A DNA stretch of 54,150 nucleotides, taken from an uncultured Telmatospirillum sp. (GTDB lineage: Bacteria > Pseudomonadota > Alphaproteobacteria > Rhodospirillales > Magnetospirillaceae). Below are positions 1 through 7,212 of the stretch, piece after piece (positions within the stretch are counted from its first letter, which is position 1; each line of letters begins with the position of its first letter). The notes below the pieces were generated by a model. The model had not been told where the DNA came from, did not search any database, and saw only the letters and a program-made list of their open reading frames with translations. Position numbers and translations under genes: made by a program. The stretch is from positions 1 through 54,150 of the forward strand of contig CAIOJO010000047.1 of NCBI GenBank assembly GCA_903858635.1, written 5' to 3'.

Positions 1-136
1 GACGGAATGCCACTGCCCGTCGCCCCGTAACCGGCAATCGCAATTGTCGCTGACCAAGATCCCTGGCATCGTCACACTGCCGGCTGCGAGAAAACTGCGC
101 CCGCACGCTCACGCCGCGATCGGGAGGGGTGAGCAA
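1..136. other. Left edge, no supported gene
   Basis: No complete gene is supported here. The first nine codons on the plus strand are open and end in a TAA at 28-30, so the edge could hold the tail of a gene lying to the left, but ten codons are too few to judge. The reverse gene that follows ends at 137. Confidence 0.3.
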
Positions 137-475
137 TTACGCTTCGATAGCGACGGCCAAGAATGCCCCCAAAGTTGCGCCAAGAGACGATACGAAGGGG
201 AGGAACAATATTGCCACAACATTCAACACCCAGCCGACCCAAGGTATATCCTTGGTTACGTCCGCAACATCGCCCAGTATATACCGCAATTGTATGCCGC
301 CAATGCACAGCGTAGCCACGAAGGCCAAGGAAAACGACAGTGCCATGAGCTTCATCGTGGTTTCGTAAACGAAATCCGGGTCGCCGTTCCCCACCGCAAC
401 CAACCAAATTGTTGCCAACGGGATTGAACACCAGAACAGCGGCTTCGCAATCTTTGCCTGTTTATCCATCGTCAT
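137..475 (-). CDS. Small polytopic membrane protein, function unknown
   Basis: The 112-residue product has a short polar N-terminus (MTMDKQAKIAKP) followed by three hydrophobic stretches at about residues 13-27, 40-62 and 80-108, so it is probably an inner-membrane protein. I do not recognise the family. The start was placed at the ATG at 475 because GAGG lies six bases upstream; a second ATG two codons in is also possible. It is divergent from the GIY-YIG gene, with about 118 bases between the starts for both promoters. Its codon use is less GC-biased than most of the window. Confidence 0.55.
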   Translation of the reverse strand: MTMDKQAKIAKPLFWCSIPLATIWLVAVGNGDPDFVYETTMKLMALSFSLAFVATLCIGGIQLRYILGDVADVTKDIPWVGWVLNVVAILFLPFVSSLGATLGAFLAVAIEA

Positions 476-593
476 GGATTGCCTCGGAATCACTGGGCCC
501 CGAAGCAAGAGTGTACATCGTTCGGCCGAAATTGTGGCGAGTGACCTTGCGCCACGGAAGTCCTGGGATTTAGAGTCCCTATTGGGACAAGGG

Positions 594-875
594 ATGAGGC
601 AAGGTTTGCAACTGGATTGGTTCGTCTATGTCCTGCTCAATGCCGACGGCGTCAGCTATACCGGCATCGCCAAGGATGTCGCGGTTCGCCTGGAAAAGCA
701 CAACGTCGGCGCCGGCGCCCGCTTCACGCGGGGCCGCGGCCCGTGGCGGACCGCCCATGTCGAGGGGCCGATGGCGCATGGCGATGCGCTGCGCCGCGAG
801 TTGGCGATCAAGCGGGACTCGGCCTTCAAGGCGCGCCTGAAGAGCCAAGCTCTCGCAACTGCGACCCCAACATAA
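594..875 (+). CDS. GIY-YIG nuclease superfamily protein (UPF0213/YhbQ-like)
   Basis: The product is 93 residues, the usual size of a stand-alone GIY-YIG domain. The signature is visible near the N-terminus as WFVYVLLNADGVSYTG (variant VYV...YTG), followed by the conserved arginine segment (AVRLEKHN) and a C-terminal region rich in Arg/Lys around HGDALRRELAIKR. Family members cut or bind branched DNA; the role of this one is unknown. The internal ATG at 594 was preferred over an upstream in-frame ATG at 474 because the upstream stretch has no family similarity and a GGGACAAGGG purine run sits just before 594. It stands alone, divergent from the membrane protein gene. Confidence 0.7.
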   Translation: MRQGLQLDWFVYVLLNADGVSYTGIAKDVAVRLEKHNVGAGARFTRGRGPWRTAHVEGPMAHGDALRRELAIKRDSAFKARLKSQALATATPT

Positions 876-979
876 TTTGCATAAAATTCAACATAATATC
901 GTGAGTACTTGTTTATTTTGCAATATATCAGCAGGAAGACTAAGGTTGCTTATTCGCATCATTTTAGATTGTTAGCGCC
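876..979. other. AT-rich intergenic promoter region
   Basis: This 104-base stretch is markedly AT-rich compared with its surroundings (runs such as CATAATTTGCATAAAATTC). It probably holds the promoter of the secreted-protein gene at 980. No clear operator palindrome was seen. Confidence 0.35.
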
Positions 980-1450
980 ATGATCACCTCACCTCCGAAA
1001 ATCATTGTCATGCTGATCGGCTTGGCGCTTGGCCTGGTCGGGTTGGCGGATACGGCGTCGGCGCGCGACATCAATCTGGGCGGTGATCGGCAGGACCGGG
1101 TCGGTAGCATCAGCCGGCACGTAGCGACCACCGTCCTGCCGAAGAACGTCATCGCCCTGCCCACCATGGTGGCGCCGGTGCAGGACAGCGAGACCGGCCG
1201 CTGGAAGAATGTGATGGTGATGGCCTATCTGGCGCCCACCGAGACCGCGACCGGCATGAAGATGCAACTGATGAGGGCGCAGATCGCCCGGGCGGCCGGT
1301 CCGGTGCTCAACAGCAAGCCCGCCAATACGCTGCAATCGGCCCGTCTGGGCACGCAACTGGCCAAGGATTGCATTCGTCTGGCGGCCGACCAGACCCTGG
1401 GCAAGAGCTGGCCCGGTGACGTCTATATCCGCTCGCTGGTGGTGTTCTAG
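980..1450 (+). CDS. Exported protein of unknown function
   Basis: The 156-residue product starts with a Sec-type signal peptide: a short N-region, a hydrophobic core (IIVMLIGLALGLVGLA) and a likely cleavage site after ASA near residue 29. The mature part has a repeated-looking strand region and a single Cys in KDCIRLA. It resembles periplasmic proteins that bind or assemble on the membrane surface, but I cannot name the family. The ribosome-binding site before 980 is poor, so an alternative start at the ATG at 1010 is possible, although it would shorten the signal peptide. It is probably monocistronic; a repeat hairpin follows. Confidence 0.55.
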   Translation: MITSPPKIIVMLIGLALGLVGLADTASARDINLGGDRQDRVGSISRHVATTVLPKNVIALPTMVAPVQDSETGRWKNVMVMAYLAPTETATGMKMQLMRAQIARAAGPVLNSKPANTLQSARLGTQLAKDCIRLAADQTLGKSWPGDVYIRSLVVF

Positions 1451-1475
1451 GGACCATCGACGAAATTGTTTTCTT

Positions 1476-1570
1476 AGTGGCACCGGCGTCCCTGCCGCTG
1501 TCCGCCGCGGAGCGCGGAAATGCTGGCCTTCCGGCTTCGCCGGAACGCCGGCACGGAGGCCGGCGCCACT
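1476..1570. repeat. Dispersed palindromic repeat with nested hairpin
   Basis: The ends are a 22-bp inverted repeat (1476-1497 with 1549-1570, three mismatches) beginning AGTGGC and built on CCGGC-TCC-TGCCG. Inside lies a second perfect stem, TTCCGGC/GCCGGAA, at 1529-1545. A related half-element is found at 43911-43938 (CCGGCATCCCTGCCGG followed by GGCGCCACT), so this is a dispersed family rather than a one-off terminator. It may also terminate transcription from the gene ending at 1450. Confidence 0.6.
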
Positions 1571-1711
1571 CTAATCTTTCTCATCGTCACCGCGGGCCTG
1601 CCATGCCATGCGCCATTCGCGTGGCTGCCCAGCAACCTGGCCGGGTTCTCATTGCTGCGCCGCACCATTAGATTTGAATTCGTCTAATGAATTGCGACTC
1701 AGGTTGATATC

Positions 1712-1966
1712 ATGGGAATTCAGCACGCCACTTTACCACAGAGCGAGCTTCTCTCGCCGCTCACCCTGCTGCGTCATGCGTGGCAGATCTGCGGCGCGGC
1801 GGTGGCCCGCTGGCAGCAGCGGCGGCGCCTTTACGACGAGTTGGCCAATCTCGATCGGCGCGTCATGTCCGACCTGATGCTGCAGCCGCACGACCTGATG
1901 CAATTGCTGCGGGGGCGAACCACACCGGCCGCCGCCGAGCGCATCGAACTGGCCCGCCGCCATTAG
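1712..1966 (+). CDS. DUF1127 (YjiS-like) family protein
   Basis: This is an 84-residue basic protein. Its second half carries the DUF1127 pattern: a tryptophan and arginine-rich helix (RWQQRRRLYDELANLD) followed by RRVMSDLMLQPHDL, the usual 'L..LD.R.L.DIG' segment, here with ML in place of IG. Alphaproteobacterial members can act as small RNA-binding regulators of phosphate, carbon or stress responses; whether this one does is unknown. The N-terminal 30 residues are an extension beyond the common 45-55 residue form. It lies 19 bases before the hydrolase gene at 1986 and may be cotranscribed with it. Confidence 0.7.
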   Translation: MGIQHATLPQSELLSPLTLLRHAWQICGAAVARWQQRRRLYDELANLDRRVMSDLMLQPHDLMQLLRGRTTPAAAERIELARRH

Positions 1967-1985
1967 CCGGGCCTAAACTGCCGGG

Positions 1986-2957
1986 ATGGCTTTTCCGCTC
2001 TCGGATCATTGCGACGGCAAGCGCTTCTTCAATCCCGGCGTCGATATCGACAAGGGTTGGCGCGAGCTTCTGCGCTGGCGGCGGTCGCGACAGCCGGCGG
2101 CCTGGCCGGCCCGGGTCGCCAACGGCGGTTTTCCGCCGCCACCCGCGGCCGTCCCGCCCGGCCAGATCGCCGTCACCTATATCGGTCAGGCGACGCTGCT
2201 GCTGCAGGTGGACGGCTTTCACCTGCTGACCGATCCGATTTTCTCCGAACGGGCCAGCCCCCTGCCCTGGTTCGGGCCGAAGCGGGTGCGGCCGCCGGCC
2301 GTGACCGTCGAGCAATTGCCGCGCATCGACGCCATCCTGCTCAGCCACAACCACTACGACCATATGGACCTGGCCAGCCTGCGCCGCCTGCGTGACCGCT
2401 GGAACCCGCCGATCATCACCGGACTGGGCAATGGGCGCTATCTGGCCGGCAAGGGATTGGCGCACAGCATCGAACTGGATTGGTGGGACAGCTGGCAGCC
2501 GCGTCCCGGACTGGCGGTGCTCTACGTGCCGGCCCAGCATTGGTCGCGCCGCCGCTTTTTCGACCGCCGGCGCATGCTGTGGGGCGGCCATGTGGTGGCG
2601 GCGCCGGCCGGCCGCGTCTATTTCGCCGGCGACACCGCCTATGCCCCGCATTTCCGGGACATCAGCCGCCGCTTGGGCGCGCCCGACCTCGCCCTGTTGC
2701 CGATCGGCGCCTACGAGCCGCGCTGGTTCATGGCCGGCCAGCATATCGACCCCGACGAAGCGGTGCGGGCCCATCGCGACCTCGGCGCCGGGCTATCCAT
2801 CGCCATGCATTTCGCCACCTTCCCGCTGACCGACGAAGCCATGGAGGCGCCGGCCCACGCCCTCGCCCTGGCCCGCCAGAGGCATGGCGTGGCGGCCGAA
2901 AGCTTCCGGGTACCCGGCTTCGGTGAGACGATCACTTGGCGGCGCGAAGACGAATAG
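1986..2957 (+). CDS. MBL-fold metallohydrolase, NAPE-PLD/RomA-like
   Basis: The 323-residue protein has a metallo-beta-lactamase fold. The zinc motif HxHxDH appears as SHNHYDHMD near residue 118, with a later YFAGDTAY segment (third metal-ligand region) and HFATFPLTDEAM near the C-terminus. The N-terminal block with WLGQATxLL-like residues (TYIGQATLLLQVDGFHLLTDPIF) is typical of the UPF0173/NAPE-hydrolysing phospholipase D-like group (COG2220). There is no signal peptide, so it is probably cytoplasmic or membrane-associated. The natural substrate is unknown; phospholipid-type phosphodiesters are the family precedent. It is convergent with the dehydrogenase gene ending at 3136. Confidence 0.8.
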   Translation: MAFPLSDHCDGKRFFNPGVDIDKGWRELLRWRRSRQPAAWPARVANGGFPPPPAAVPPGQIAVTYIGQATLLLQVDGFHLLTDPIFSERASPLPWFGPKRVRPPAVTVEQLPRIDAILLSHNHYDHMDLASLRRLRDRWNPPIITGLGNGRYLAGKGLAHSIELDWWDSWQPRPGLAVLYVPAQHWSRRRFFDRRRMLWGGHVVAAPAGRVYFAGDTAYAPHFRDISRRLGAPDLALLPIGAYEPRWFMAGQHIDPDEAVRAHRDLGAGLSIAMHFATFPLTDEAMEAPAHALALARQRHGVAAESFRVPGFGETITWRREDE

Positions 2958-2976
2958 ATCGGATCACTCAATTTTA

Positions 2977-3040
2977 TTCGTCATTGCCGGGCTTGACCCG
3001 GCAATCCATGGATCCCCGGATCAAGTCCGGGGATGACGAA
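2977..3040. repeat. Cloverleaf-like palindromic repeat element
   Basis: Outer arms TTCGTCAT (2977-2984) and ATGACGAA (3033-3040) enclose two perfect 9-bp hairpins of related sequence: ATTGCCGGG-CTTGA-CCCGGCAAT (2983-3005) and ATCCCCGGA-TCAAG-TCCGGGGAT (3012-3034). The whole can fold into a three-stem structure on either strand. Such GGCTTGACCCGG/CCGGATCAAGTCCGG elements are dispersed in many alphaproteobacterial genomes. Placed between convergent genes it may serve as a bidirectional terminator. Confidence 0.75.
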
Positions 3041-3057
3041 AAAAAAGAATATCAATG

Positions 3058-3125
3058 CACCACGGAGGCACGGAGAACACGGAGATTAATAATTCCTCTC
3101 CGTGATCTCCGTGTCCTCCGTGGTG
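3058..3125. repeat. Long inverted repeat of CACGGAG units
   Basis: The arms at 3058-3084 and 3098-3125 are near-perfect complements built from iterations of CACGGAG/CTCCGTG around a short AT-rich loop (ATTAATAATTC). Each arm holds three copies of the heptamer. Together with the cloverleaf element next to it, it fills the space between two convergent genes and stops about ten bases short of the stop codon at 3136. Confidence 0.7.
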
Positions 3126-3135
3126 AATCCCCCTA

Positions 3136-4116
3136 TTACTCCGCCGCGACCTTGACCGGATCGGTCAGGCCGTCGGCGATGGTCTTGTTTTCCGAGGTCA
3201 GGGTCATGCCGGAGGCGCGGGCCTGGCTGTCCATCAGGGTGGTGAAGTCCTTCTCCAGGTAGTCGCCACCGATCAGCGTGCCGGCCCCGATATGGGCCTG
3301 CAGCACCTCGCGGGTGCAGGCCACGGTAGGCAGGGCGACGCCCAGCTTGCGGGCGGCCGACAGGCCGAGATCGAGGTCCTTCTTCAACAGCGCCGGGGTA
3401 AAGGTCGTGGTGTAGTCGAGATTGACCAGCGACGGCGTCTTGTAGCGGGTGAAGGTCGAACCCATCACGCTCTTGTTCATGAAGTCGAGGAAGGCATGCC
3501 GCGGCACGCCGGCCTTCTCGCACAGCACGGTGATCTCGATCAGGTTCTGGATCACCACGCCCAGCATCAGGTTGTGGGCGATCTTGACGAAGCGGGCTTC
3601 CTCGTTCTCGCCGACCCAGGAAACGCCCATGCCGGCGATCAGGTCGAGGAAGACCTCGACCTTGTCGAAGGCGGTCTTCGGCCCCGACACCACCATGCTG
3701 ATCTTGCCGGCCTTGACGCATTTGCCGTTGCCGCTGACCGGGGCGGCCAGGAACTGGCAACCGACCTCGGCCAGCTTCTTGCGAATCTCGGCCGAAGCTT
3801 CCTCGCCGATGCTCGAGCAATCGACGAAGATGGCCGGATGCGTGCCGGCGCGGGTAAACACCCCATCCGTCCCGAACAGCACCTGCTTCAGGTCGTCCGA
3901 GGTCGACACCATGCTGAACACCACATCGCAAGCAGCCAGGTCGGCCGGCACTTCGACGATGCCGGCACCGTAATCGGCCACCGGCTGCGCCTTCGCCTTG
4001 GTGCGGTTGTAGACCTCGATGCGGCATCCGGCCTTGGCCAGGCGAGAGGCCATCGGCGTCCCCATGCGGCCCATGCCGATCCACCCCAGCCGGGTCTTCT
4101 TGAGCGTGTCAGTCAT
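3136..4116 (-). CDS. NAD(P)-dependent 3-hydroxyisobutyrate dehydrogenase-family oxidoreductase
   Basis: The 326-residue beta-hydroxyacid dehydrogenase starts with the Rossmann signature GWIGMGRMGTPMASRL (residues 11-26), where the dinucleotide binds. The substrate loop is APVSGNGKCVKAG, with Asn where most members have Gly, and the catalytic lysine lies in FVKIAHNLMLG. Relatives oxidise 3-hydroxyisobutyrate, tartronate semialdehyde, 3-hydroxypropionate or 4-hydroxybutyrate. It is the third gene of a reverse operon behind an M24 protein and an aldehyde dehydrogenase. The pair could convert a short 3- or 4-hydroxy acid to a semialdehyde and then to an acid. The exact substrate cannot be read from the sequence. 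Confidence 0.8.
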   Translation of the reverse strand: MTDTLKKTRLGWIGMGRMGTPMASRLAKAGCRIEVYNRTKAKAQPVADYGAGIVEVPADLAACDVVFSMVSTSDDLKQVLFGTDGVFTRAGTHPAIFVDCSSIGEEASAEIRKKLAEVGCQFLAAPVSGNGKCVKAGKISMVVSGPKTAFDKVEVFLDLIAGMGVSWVGENEEARFVKIAHNLMLGVVIQNLIEITVLCEKAGVPRHAFLDFMNKSVMGSTFTRYKTPSLVNLDYTTTFTPALLKKDLDLGLSAARKLGVALPTVACTREVLQAHIGAGTLIGGDYLEKDFTTLMDSQARASGMTLTSENKTIADGLTDPVKVAAE

Positions 4117-4163
4117 CGTCTAATTCCCTGTTGCATATGAGTTCGAATGGTCCGCCGGCCTGA

Positions 4164-5630
4164 TCACCAGTTCGCGGCGATGTATTTGGTCTCGAGGAAT
4201 TCGAGCAGGCCATCATGCGCCCCCTCGCGCCCCAGGCCGCTTTGCTTGACTCCGCCGAACGGCGCCGCCGGATCGGACAGCAGACCGCGGTTGAGGCCGA
4301 TCATGCCGCATTCCAGTCGCTCGGCAACCCGCAGGCCCTTGGCCAGGTCGCCGGTGTAGAGATAGCCGGCCAAGCCGAATTCGCTGTCATTGGCCTGGAC
4401 GATGGCATCCTCGACATCCTCGAAGGTGACGATCGGCGCCACCGGCCCGAAGATCTCCTCGACCAGGCAGCGCGAACCCGGCACCACATCGCCCAATACG
4501 GTCGCCTCGTAGAAATAGCCGGGGCGCTGCGGCGCGTTGCCGCCGGTCAGCACCTTGGCGCCGCGGTCCTTGGCTTCCTCGACCAGGGCCGCCACTTTGG
4601 CGCGGGTCGAGGCGTTGACCAGCGGCCCGAGCTGCACGCCGTCGTCCAGGCCGTGCCCCAGTTTCATTCCGGCCATGCCGCGGGCCAGGGCCTGCGAGAA
4701 TTCCTTGACCACCGCGGCATGGACATAGAACCGGTTGGCTGCCGTACAGGCCTCGCCGCCATTACGCATCTTGGCGATCATCGCGCCCTGGACCGCCGCT
4801 TCGACATCGGCATCTTCGAGCACCAGGAAGGGCGCGTTGCCGCCCAGTTCCATGGCACAGCCGATCACCGTATCGGCCGCCTCGCGCAGCAGGGTGCGGC
4901 CGACCTCGGTGGAGCCGGTGAAGGACAGCTTGCGCACCCGGGGATCATGCAGCATGGCGTTGGCCACCTCGCCCGAACGGCGCGACGGCAGCACATTGAC
5001 GACACCGGCGGGCACCCCCGCCTCGCTCATCAGGGCGGCGATGGCCAGGGCGGTGAGCGGCGTTTCCGAGGCCGGCTTCAACACCACCGAGCAACCGGCG
5101 GCCAGCGCCGGCGCCATCTTGCGGGTGGCCATGGCGGCCGGGAAGTTCCACGGGGTGACCAGCAGCGACACGCCGACCGGTTGGCGTTGCACCAGGATGC
5201 GATGGGTGCCGGCCGGCGAGTTGTACATCTCGCCCAGGTTGCGCACCCCCTCTTCGGCGAACCAGCGGAAGAATTCGGCGGCATACGACACTTCGCCGCG
5301 CGCGTCGGGCAGCGCCTTGCCGTTCTCCAGGGTGACCAGGCGGGCCAGGGACTCGGCCCGCTCCATCATCAGGGTGTAGCAATTGCGCAGGATCTCGGCC
5401 CGTTCGCGCGGCGGCCGGGCGGCCCAGGCCGGCAACGCCTTGGCGGCGGCGGCAACGGCGGCCAGGGCATCGTCGCGGGTGCCGGAGGAAACGCTGGTCA
5501 GAACCTCTTCGGTGGCCGGATCGAAGACATCGAACTCGGCGCCGTCGGAGGCGCCGACCCACTCGCCGCCGATATAGAGCTGGCGATGAACATCCTTGAG
5601 GTCGTGGCCGCGAAGCTGGATGGCGGTCAT
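4164..5630 (-). CDS. gabD: NAD(P)-dependent succinate-semialdehyde dehydrogenase-like aldehyde dehydrogenase
   Basis: The 488-residue protein has the usual length of an aldehyde dehydrogenase. Visible motifs are TPWNFPAAM (cofactor loop), FTGSTEVGR (Rossmann turn), MELGGNAPF (general-base Glu) and GGEACTAANR with the catalytic Cys; the C-terminal PFGGVKQSGLGREG is typical of GabD-type enzymes. It would oxidise a small semialdehyde such as succinate semialdehyde to the acid. The ATG at 5630 was chosen because GGAGA stands eight bases upstream; the frame stays open far upstream into the M24 gene, but that part is antisense-like noise. It lies 47 bases before the 3-hydroxyisobutyrate-dehydrogenase-like gene and 92 bases after the M24 gene. 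Confidence 0.8.
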   Translation of the reverse strand: MTAIQLRGHDLKDVHRQLYIGGEWVGASDGAEFDVFDPATEEVLTSVSSGTRDDALAAVAAAAKALPAWAARPPRERAEILRNCYTLMMERAESLARLVTLENGKALPDARGEVSYAAEFFRWFAEEGVRNLGEMYNSPAGTHRILVQRQPVGVSLLVTPWNFPAAMATRKMAPALAAGCSVVLKPASETPLTALAIAALMSEAGVPAGVVNVLPSRRSGEVANAMLHDPRVRKLSFTGSTEVGRTLLREAADTVIGCAMELGGNAPFLVLEDADVEAAVQGAMIAKMRNGGEACTAANRFYVHAAVVKEFSQALARGMAGMKLGHGLDDGVQLGPLVNASTRAKVAALVEEAKDRGAKVLTGGNAPQRPGYFYEATVLGDVVPGSRCLVEEIFGPVAPIVTFEDVEDAIVQANDSEFGLAGYLYTGDLAKGLRVAERLECGMIGLNRGLLSDPAAPFGGVKQSGLGREGAHDGLLEFLETKYIAANW

Positions 5631-5690
5631 GCGATCATTCTCCAACATTTGGCGGTCCCGACCCCATTGCCGGGCGCCCCGAATATAAAG

Positions 5691-5718
5691 CCCCCTCTCC
5701 TTTTGCGGGAGAGGGGTT
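5691..5718 (-). terminator. Intercistronic hairpin
   Basis: CCCCTCTCC-TTTTGC-GGGAGAGGGG forms a strong stem between the M24 gene (stop at 5723) and the aldehyde dehydrogenase (start at 5630). Read on the minus strand it is followed by CTTTAT, a weak T tract. It may partly terminate or stabilise the upstream message rather than end the operon. Confidence 0.5.
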
Positions 5719-5722
5719 ATCG

Positions 5723-7027
5723 TCAGTAGCGGGCCGCCACCGGCAGCTCCTGCGCCGGGAACAGGGTGATGACACGGCAACCATCGGCGGTCACCACGAC
5801 CTCCTCCTCGATCCGGGCCGCCGACACGCCGTCGCTGGCCGGACAATAGGTCTCGAGCGCGAACACCATGCCTTCCTTGAGTTCCATCGGCGAGTCCATC
5901 GACACCAGGCGGCTGATGATCGGCCGTTCGTGCAGGGCCAGGCCGAGACCATGGCCGAACTGCAGGCCGAAGGCCTCCATTTCGCTGCCGAAGCCGAACT
6001 TGTCGGCGGTCGGCCACACCGCCGCCACCTGATCGGTGGTGACGCCGGGTCGGATCATGTTGATCGAAGCGTCGATCCATTCGCGGGCCCGCTTGTAGGC
6101 GTCCCGCTGCGACTGGCTCGACATGCCGACGCTGAAGGTGCGGTAGTAGCAGGTGCGATAGCCCATATAGGCCTGGATGATGTCGAAATAGGCCTGGTCG
6201 CCGGGGCGGAACAGCCGGTCGGTGAAGTTGTGCGGATGCGGGCAGCAGCGCTCGCCGGAAATGGCGTTGATCGCCTCGACGTCGTCCGAGCCCATGGCGT
6301 AGAGCATCTTGTTGGCCTCGGCCACGATGTCGCTTTCGCGGACCCCGGGCTTCAGCAGCTCGCAATGGATGCAGTGATAGACCCCGTCGACCATGGCCGC
6401 CGCCGTGTTCAACAGGGCGATCTCGTCCTGGCTCTTGATCTCGCGGGCGTCCAGCATGACCTGCTGGCCGTCGCGCACCTCGAGGCCGACCGCCTGCAGC
6501 TCGAACAGCATGGCCGGCTCGGCCAGGTCGACGCCGACCGGCATGTTGGCAACACCCTCGGCCTGAAGGATCGACTTGATCTCCAGCGCGGCCTTGCGCA
6601 TCAGGCCGGCTTGCGGCGGGGCCGAACCGCGCAGGCCGAGCATGCCCGCCTTGCAGTGGTCCTTGTGCAGCCAGGGCGAATTGAGACGGTGATGGGCAGC
6701 GGCCGAGCCGAAGTCCCACACATAGGGATCGCCGTTGCCGGTCAGCAGGCTGTAGCGGGCGACCTTGTCGCGGGCCCATTCGCCGATCACCGTGCTCGAG
6801 ATGTAGCGAATGTTGTTGTTGTCGAAGGTCAGCAGCGCGCCCAGGCCGGACTTCTGCAGCGCTTGGCGGGTGCGCCCGAGGCGATAATTGTGCAGGCGGC
6901 GAAAATTGATGCGCTCCTCGAAATCAACGGCGGAATGGCCGTGCGCCGGCAGCGGGCGGGTCCAGTCGTGGCCCGGGTCGATGTCTTCCGGCCGGATGAT
7001 CGACGGTTGCGGAATGGATACGTTCAT
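5723..7027 (-). CDS. M24 (creatinase/prolidase-fold) family protein with altered metal site
   Basis: This 434-residue protein has an N-terminal creatinase-like domain (to about residue 190) and a C-terminal pita-bread domain. Ligand positions are readable: first Asp in YFDIIQAY; second position is Cys in GYRTCYYRTF, where peptidases have SDxTRT; His in FGHGLGLALHE; Glu in KEGMVFALETY; Glu in ARIEEEVVV. Four of five dimetal ligands are kept and one Asp is lost. Creatinase, ectoine hydrolase and DddP DMSP lyase share this fold, so a hydrolase or lyase on a small osmolyte-like compound is possible. It leads an operon with two dehydrogenases and has a LacI-type operator 34 bases upstream of its start. 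Confidence 0.75.
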   Translation of the reverse strand: MNVSIPQPSIIRPEDIDPGHDWTRPLPAHGHSAVDFEERINFRRLHNYRLGRTRQALQKSGLGALLTFDNNNIRYISSTVIGEWARDKVARYSLLTGNGDPYVWDFGSAAAHHRLNSPWLHKDHCKAGMLGLRGSAPPQAGLMRKAALEIKSILQAEGVANMPVGVDLAEPAMLFELQAVGLEVRDGQQVMLDAREIKSQDEIALLNTAAAMVDGVYHCIHCELLKPGVRESDIVAEANKMLYAMGSDDVEAINAISGERCCPHPHNFTDRLFRPGDQAYFDIIQAYMGYRTCYYRTFSVGMSSQSQRDAYKRAREWIDASINMIRPGVTTDQVAAVWPTADKFGFGSEMEAFGLQFGHGLGLALHERPIISRLVSMDSPMELKEGMVFALETYCPASDGVSAARIEEEVVVTADGCRVITLFPAQELPVAARY

Positions 7028-7060
7028 GGCGTCACCTCGGTTGGGAACAGGGCAAGCGGC

Positions 7061-7078
7061 TGCGCAATCGATTGCGCA
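7061..7078. promoter_or_regulatory. Candidate LacI-family operator 1
   Basis: TGCGCAATCGATTGCGCA is a perfect 18-bp palindrome with the central CG step typical of LacI/GalR operators. It lies 34 bases upstream of the M24 start codon. Two similar elements occur in the dctP-lacI intergenic region. Confidence 0.7.
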
Positions 7079-7160
7079 TACTGTCGCCGTTGCGGGCCGT
7101 TGTCAATGTCGGGATGCTGCCCAACCCATAGCAAATGGGTCGGGGCCTCCTCCACGGTAA

Positions 7161-7197
7161 CCCTGGCCCCCAATTTCAACGAAACCGGGAGCCAGGG
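7161..7197 (-). terminator. Hairpin after the TRAP operon
   Basis: CCCTGGCCCCC (7161-7171) and GGGAGCCAGGG (7187-7197) pair over eleven bases with one G-T. It lies just downstream of the dctM stop at 7213 on the minus strand. There is no T tract, so it is a weak terminator candidate. A smaller hairpin, ACCCAT-AGCAA-ATGGGT, lies at 7123-7139. Confidence 0.4.
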
Positions 7198-7212
7198 AAA
7201 GGATATCGGCGC

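Noticed and set aside
4164-6779. Apparent fusion of the aldehyde dehydrogenase with an upstream extension of 383 residues
   Set aside because: The extension lies over the M24 gene in another frame and shows Arg/Pro/Gly-rich nonsense. A good ribosome-binding site marks the real start at 5630.
5723-7027. Naming the M24 protein as DMSP lyase DddP or ectoine hydrolase
   Set aside because: The fold fits, but the conserved second metal-binding Asp is replaced by Cys and no other DMSP or ectoine genes are present. Length alone does not decide.
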